6,159 nucleotides of DNA from Betaproteobacteria bacterium. Its GTDB lineage: Bacteria > Pseudomonadota > Gammaproteobacteria > Burkholderiales > Burkholderiaceae_E. A model generated the notes under the pieces. The model was not told where the DNA came from, searched no databases, and saw nothing but the letters and a program-made list of their open reading frames with translations. Shown here in pieces: positions 5,961 to 6,159 of the stretch. The stretch covers positions 1-6,159 of the forward strand of contig VGHV01000152.1 of the NCBI GenBank assembly GCA_016868095.1, given 5' to 3'. Made by a program: the position numbers and the translations under genes. Positions within the stretch are counted from its first letter, which is position 1; each line of letters begins with the position of its first letter.

Positions 5961-6159
5961 ATGTCTGAACCCATAAGCCCAAGCGCCGGTGACCTTATAA
6001 GCCCCTTCGAGGCAGACTCAACCGCAGGCCGTTTTTCTTTGGCCGATTTAAAACAAACACTTGTTTTGTATTTCTATCCCAAGGACAACACCCCAGGTTG
6101 CACGACCCAAAGCGTCGATTTTCGCGATCAGCACGAGGCCTTTTTAAGCGCTGGCGCCA
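5961..6159 (+). CDS. bcp: Thiol peroxidase of the Bcp/PrxQ family (5' part, cut by window edge)
   Basis: Partial gene: 66 codons plus one base are visible. It encodes a cytoplasmic peroxiredoxin of the AhpC/TSA thioredoxin fold that reduces hydrogen peroxide and organic hydroperoxides, usually recycled by thioredoxin. The diagnostic stretch is LVLYFYPKDNTPGCTTQ (34-50), with the peroxidatic cysteine C47 in PGCT and T44 two residues after the K41-D42 pair. The short N-terminus (SAGDLISPFEADSTAGRFSLADLK) fits the family. In E. coli Bcp the resolving cysteine is five residues after the peroxidatic one. Here that position is V52, so any resolving cysteine must lie downstream, outside the window. 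The ATG at 5961 is preferred; a GTG at 5949 is in frame after the stop at 5922 but lacks a ribosome site. GAGTGA at 5947-5952 is a modest Shine-Dalgarno for the ATG. Confidence 0.93.
   Translation, partial: MSEPISPSAGDLISPFEADSTAGRFSLADLKQTLVLYFYPKDNTPGCTTQSVDFRDQHEAFLSAGA

Noticed and set aside
5762..5968. 68-codon plus-strand frame overlapping the end of the Mth938-like gene and the start of bcp
   Set aside because: Almost half lies inside a well-matched gene in another frame, the composition is not protein-like, and its start has no ribosome site.

Overview
The window looks like an ordinary chromosomal housekeeping segment from a betaproteobacterium, most likely of the order Burkholderiales, with roughly balanced GC by eye. 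Three things point there. The gene order alaC-hom-thrC-moeA-moaD has no thrB and no fused aspartokinase. The Mth938-type small protein sits upstream of a Bcp-type peroxiredoxin. The individual proteins carry motifs I associate with that group, such as the MoeA stretch PPMDNTQMDGYAL and the Mth938 stretch AACRTYNILMAEGRK. The genus is not decided by anything I can see.

Layout. Positions 1-5405 hold five genes, all on the minus strand and read from right to left. They are alaC (glutamate-pyruvate aminotransferase family, 4158-5405), hom (homoserine dehydrogenase, 2831-4141), thrC (threonine synthase, 1370-2827), moeA (molybdopterin molybdenumtransferase, 149-1357) and the first 49 codons of moaD (small subunit of molybdopterin synthase, cut by the window at position 1). 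Gaps between them are 16, 3 and 12 nt, then a 1-nt stop/start overlap, so they very probably form one transcription unit. A 72-nt divergent spacer (5406-5477) separates this unit from the plus-strand genes. Those are an Mth938/DUF498-like protein of unknown function (5478-5855), a 105-nt spacer, and the first 66 codons of a Bcp-type thiol peroxidase (5961-6159, cut by the right edge).

How the genes work together. Hom reduces aspartate semialdehyde to homoserine, and ThrC turns O-phosphohomoserine into threonine. The homoserine kinase step between them is not encoded here. AlaC is a PLP aminotransferase upstream of them. MoaD donates sulfur to make molybdopterin and MoeA inserts molybdate, so the 3' half of the unit belongs to molybdenum cofactor biosynthesis. 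The link between amino-acid and cofactor genes is one of position. The right-hand genes concern peroxide detoxification plus one protein of unknown role.

I found no mobile elements, CRISPR arrays, tRNA or rRNA genes, or convincing terminators. There is no stretch longer than 105 nt without a gene. I do not see a new biological system here. The items worth a second look are small: a well-placed Shine-Dalgarno sequence in front of a 7-codon ORF upstream of bcp, the absence of the Escherichia coli-type resolving cysteine in Bcp, the choice of start for alaC, and the threonine/molybdenum-cofactor gene linkage.
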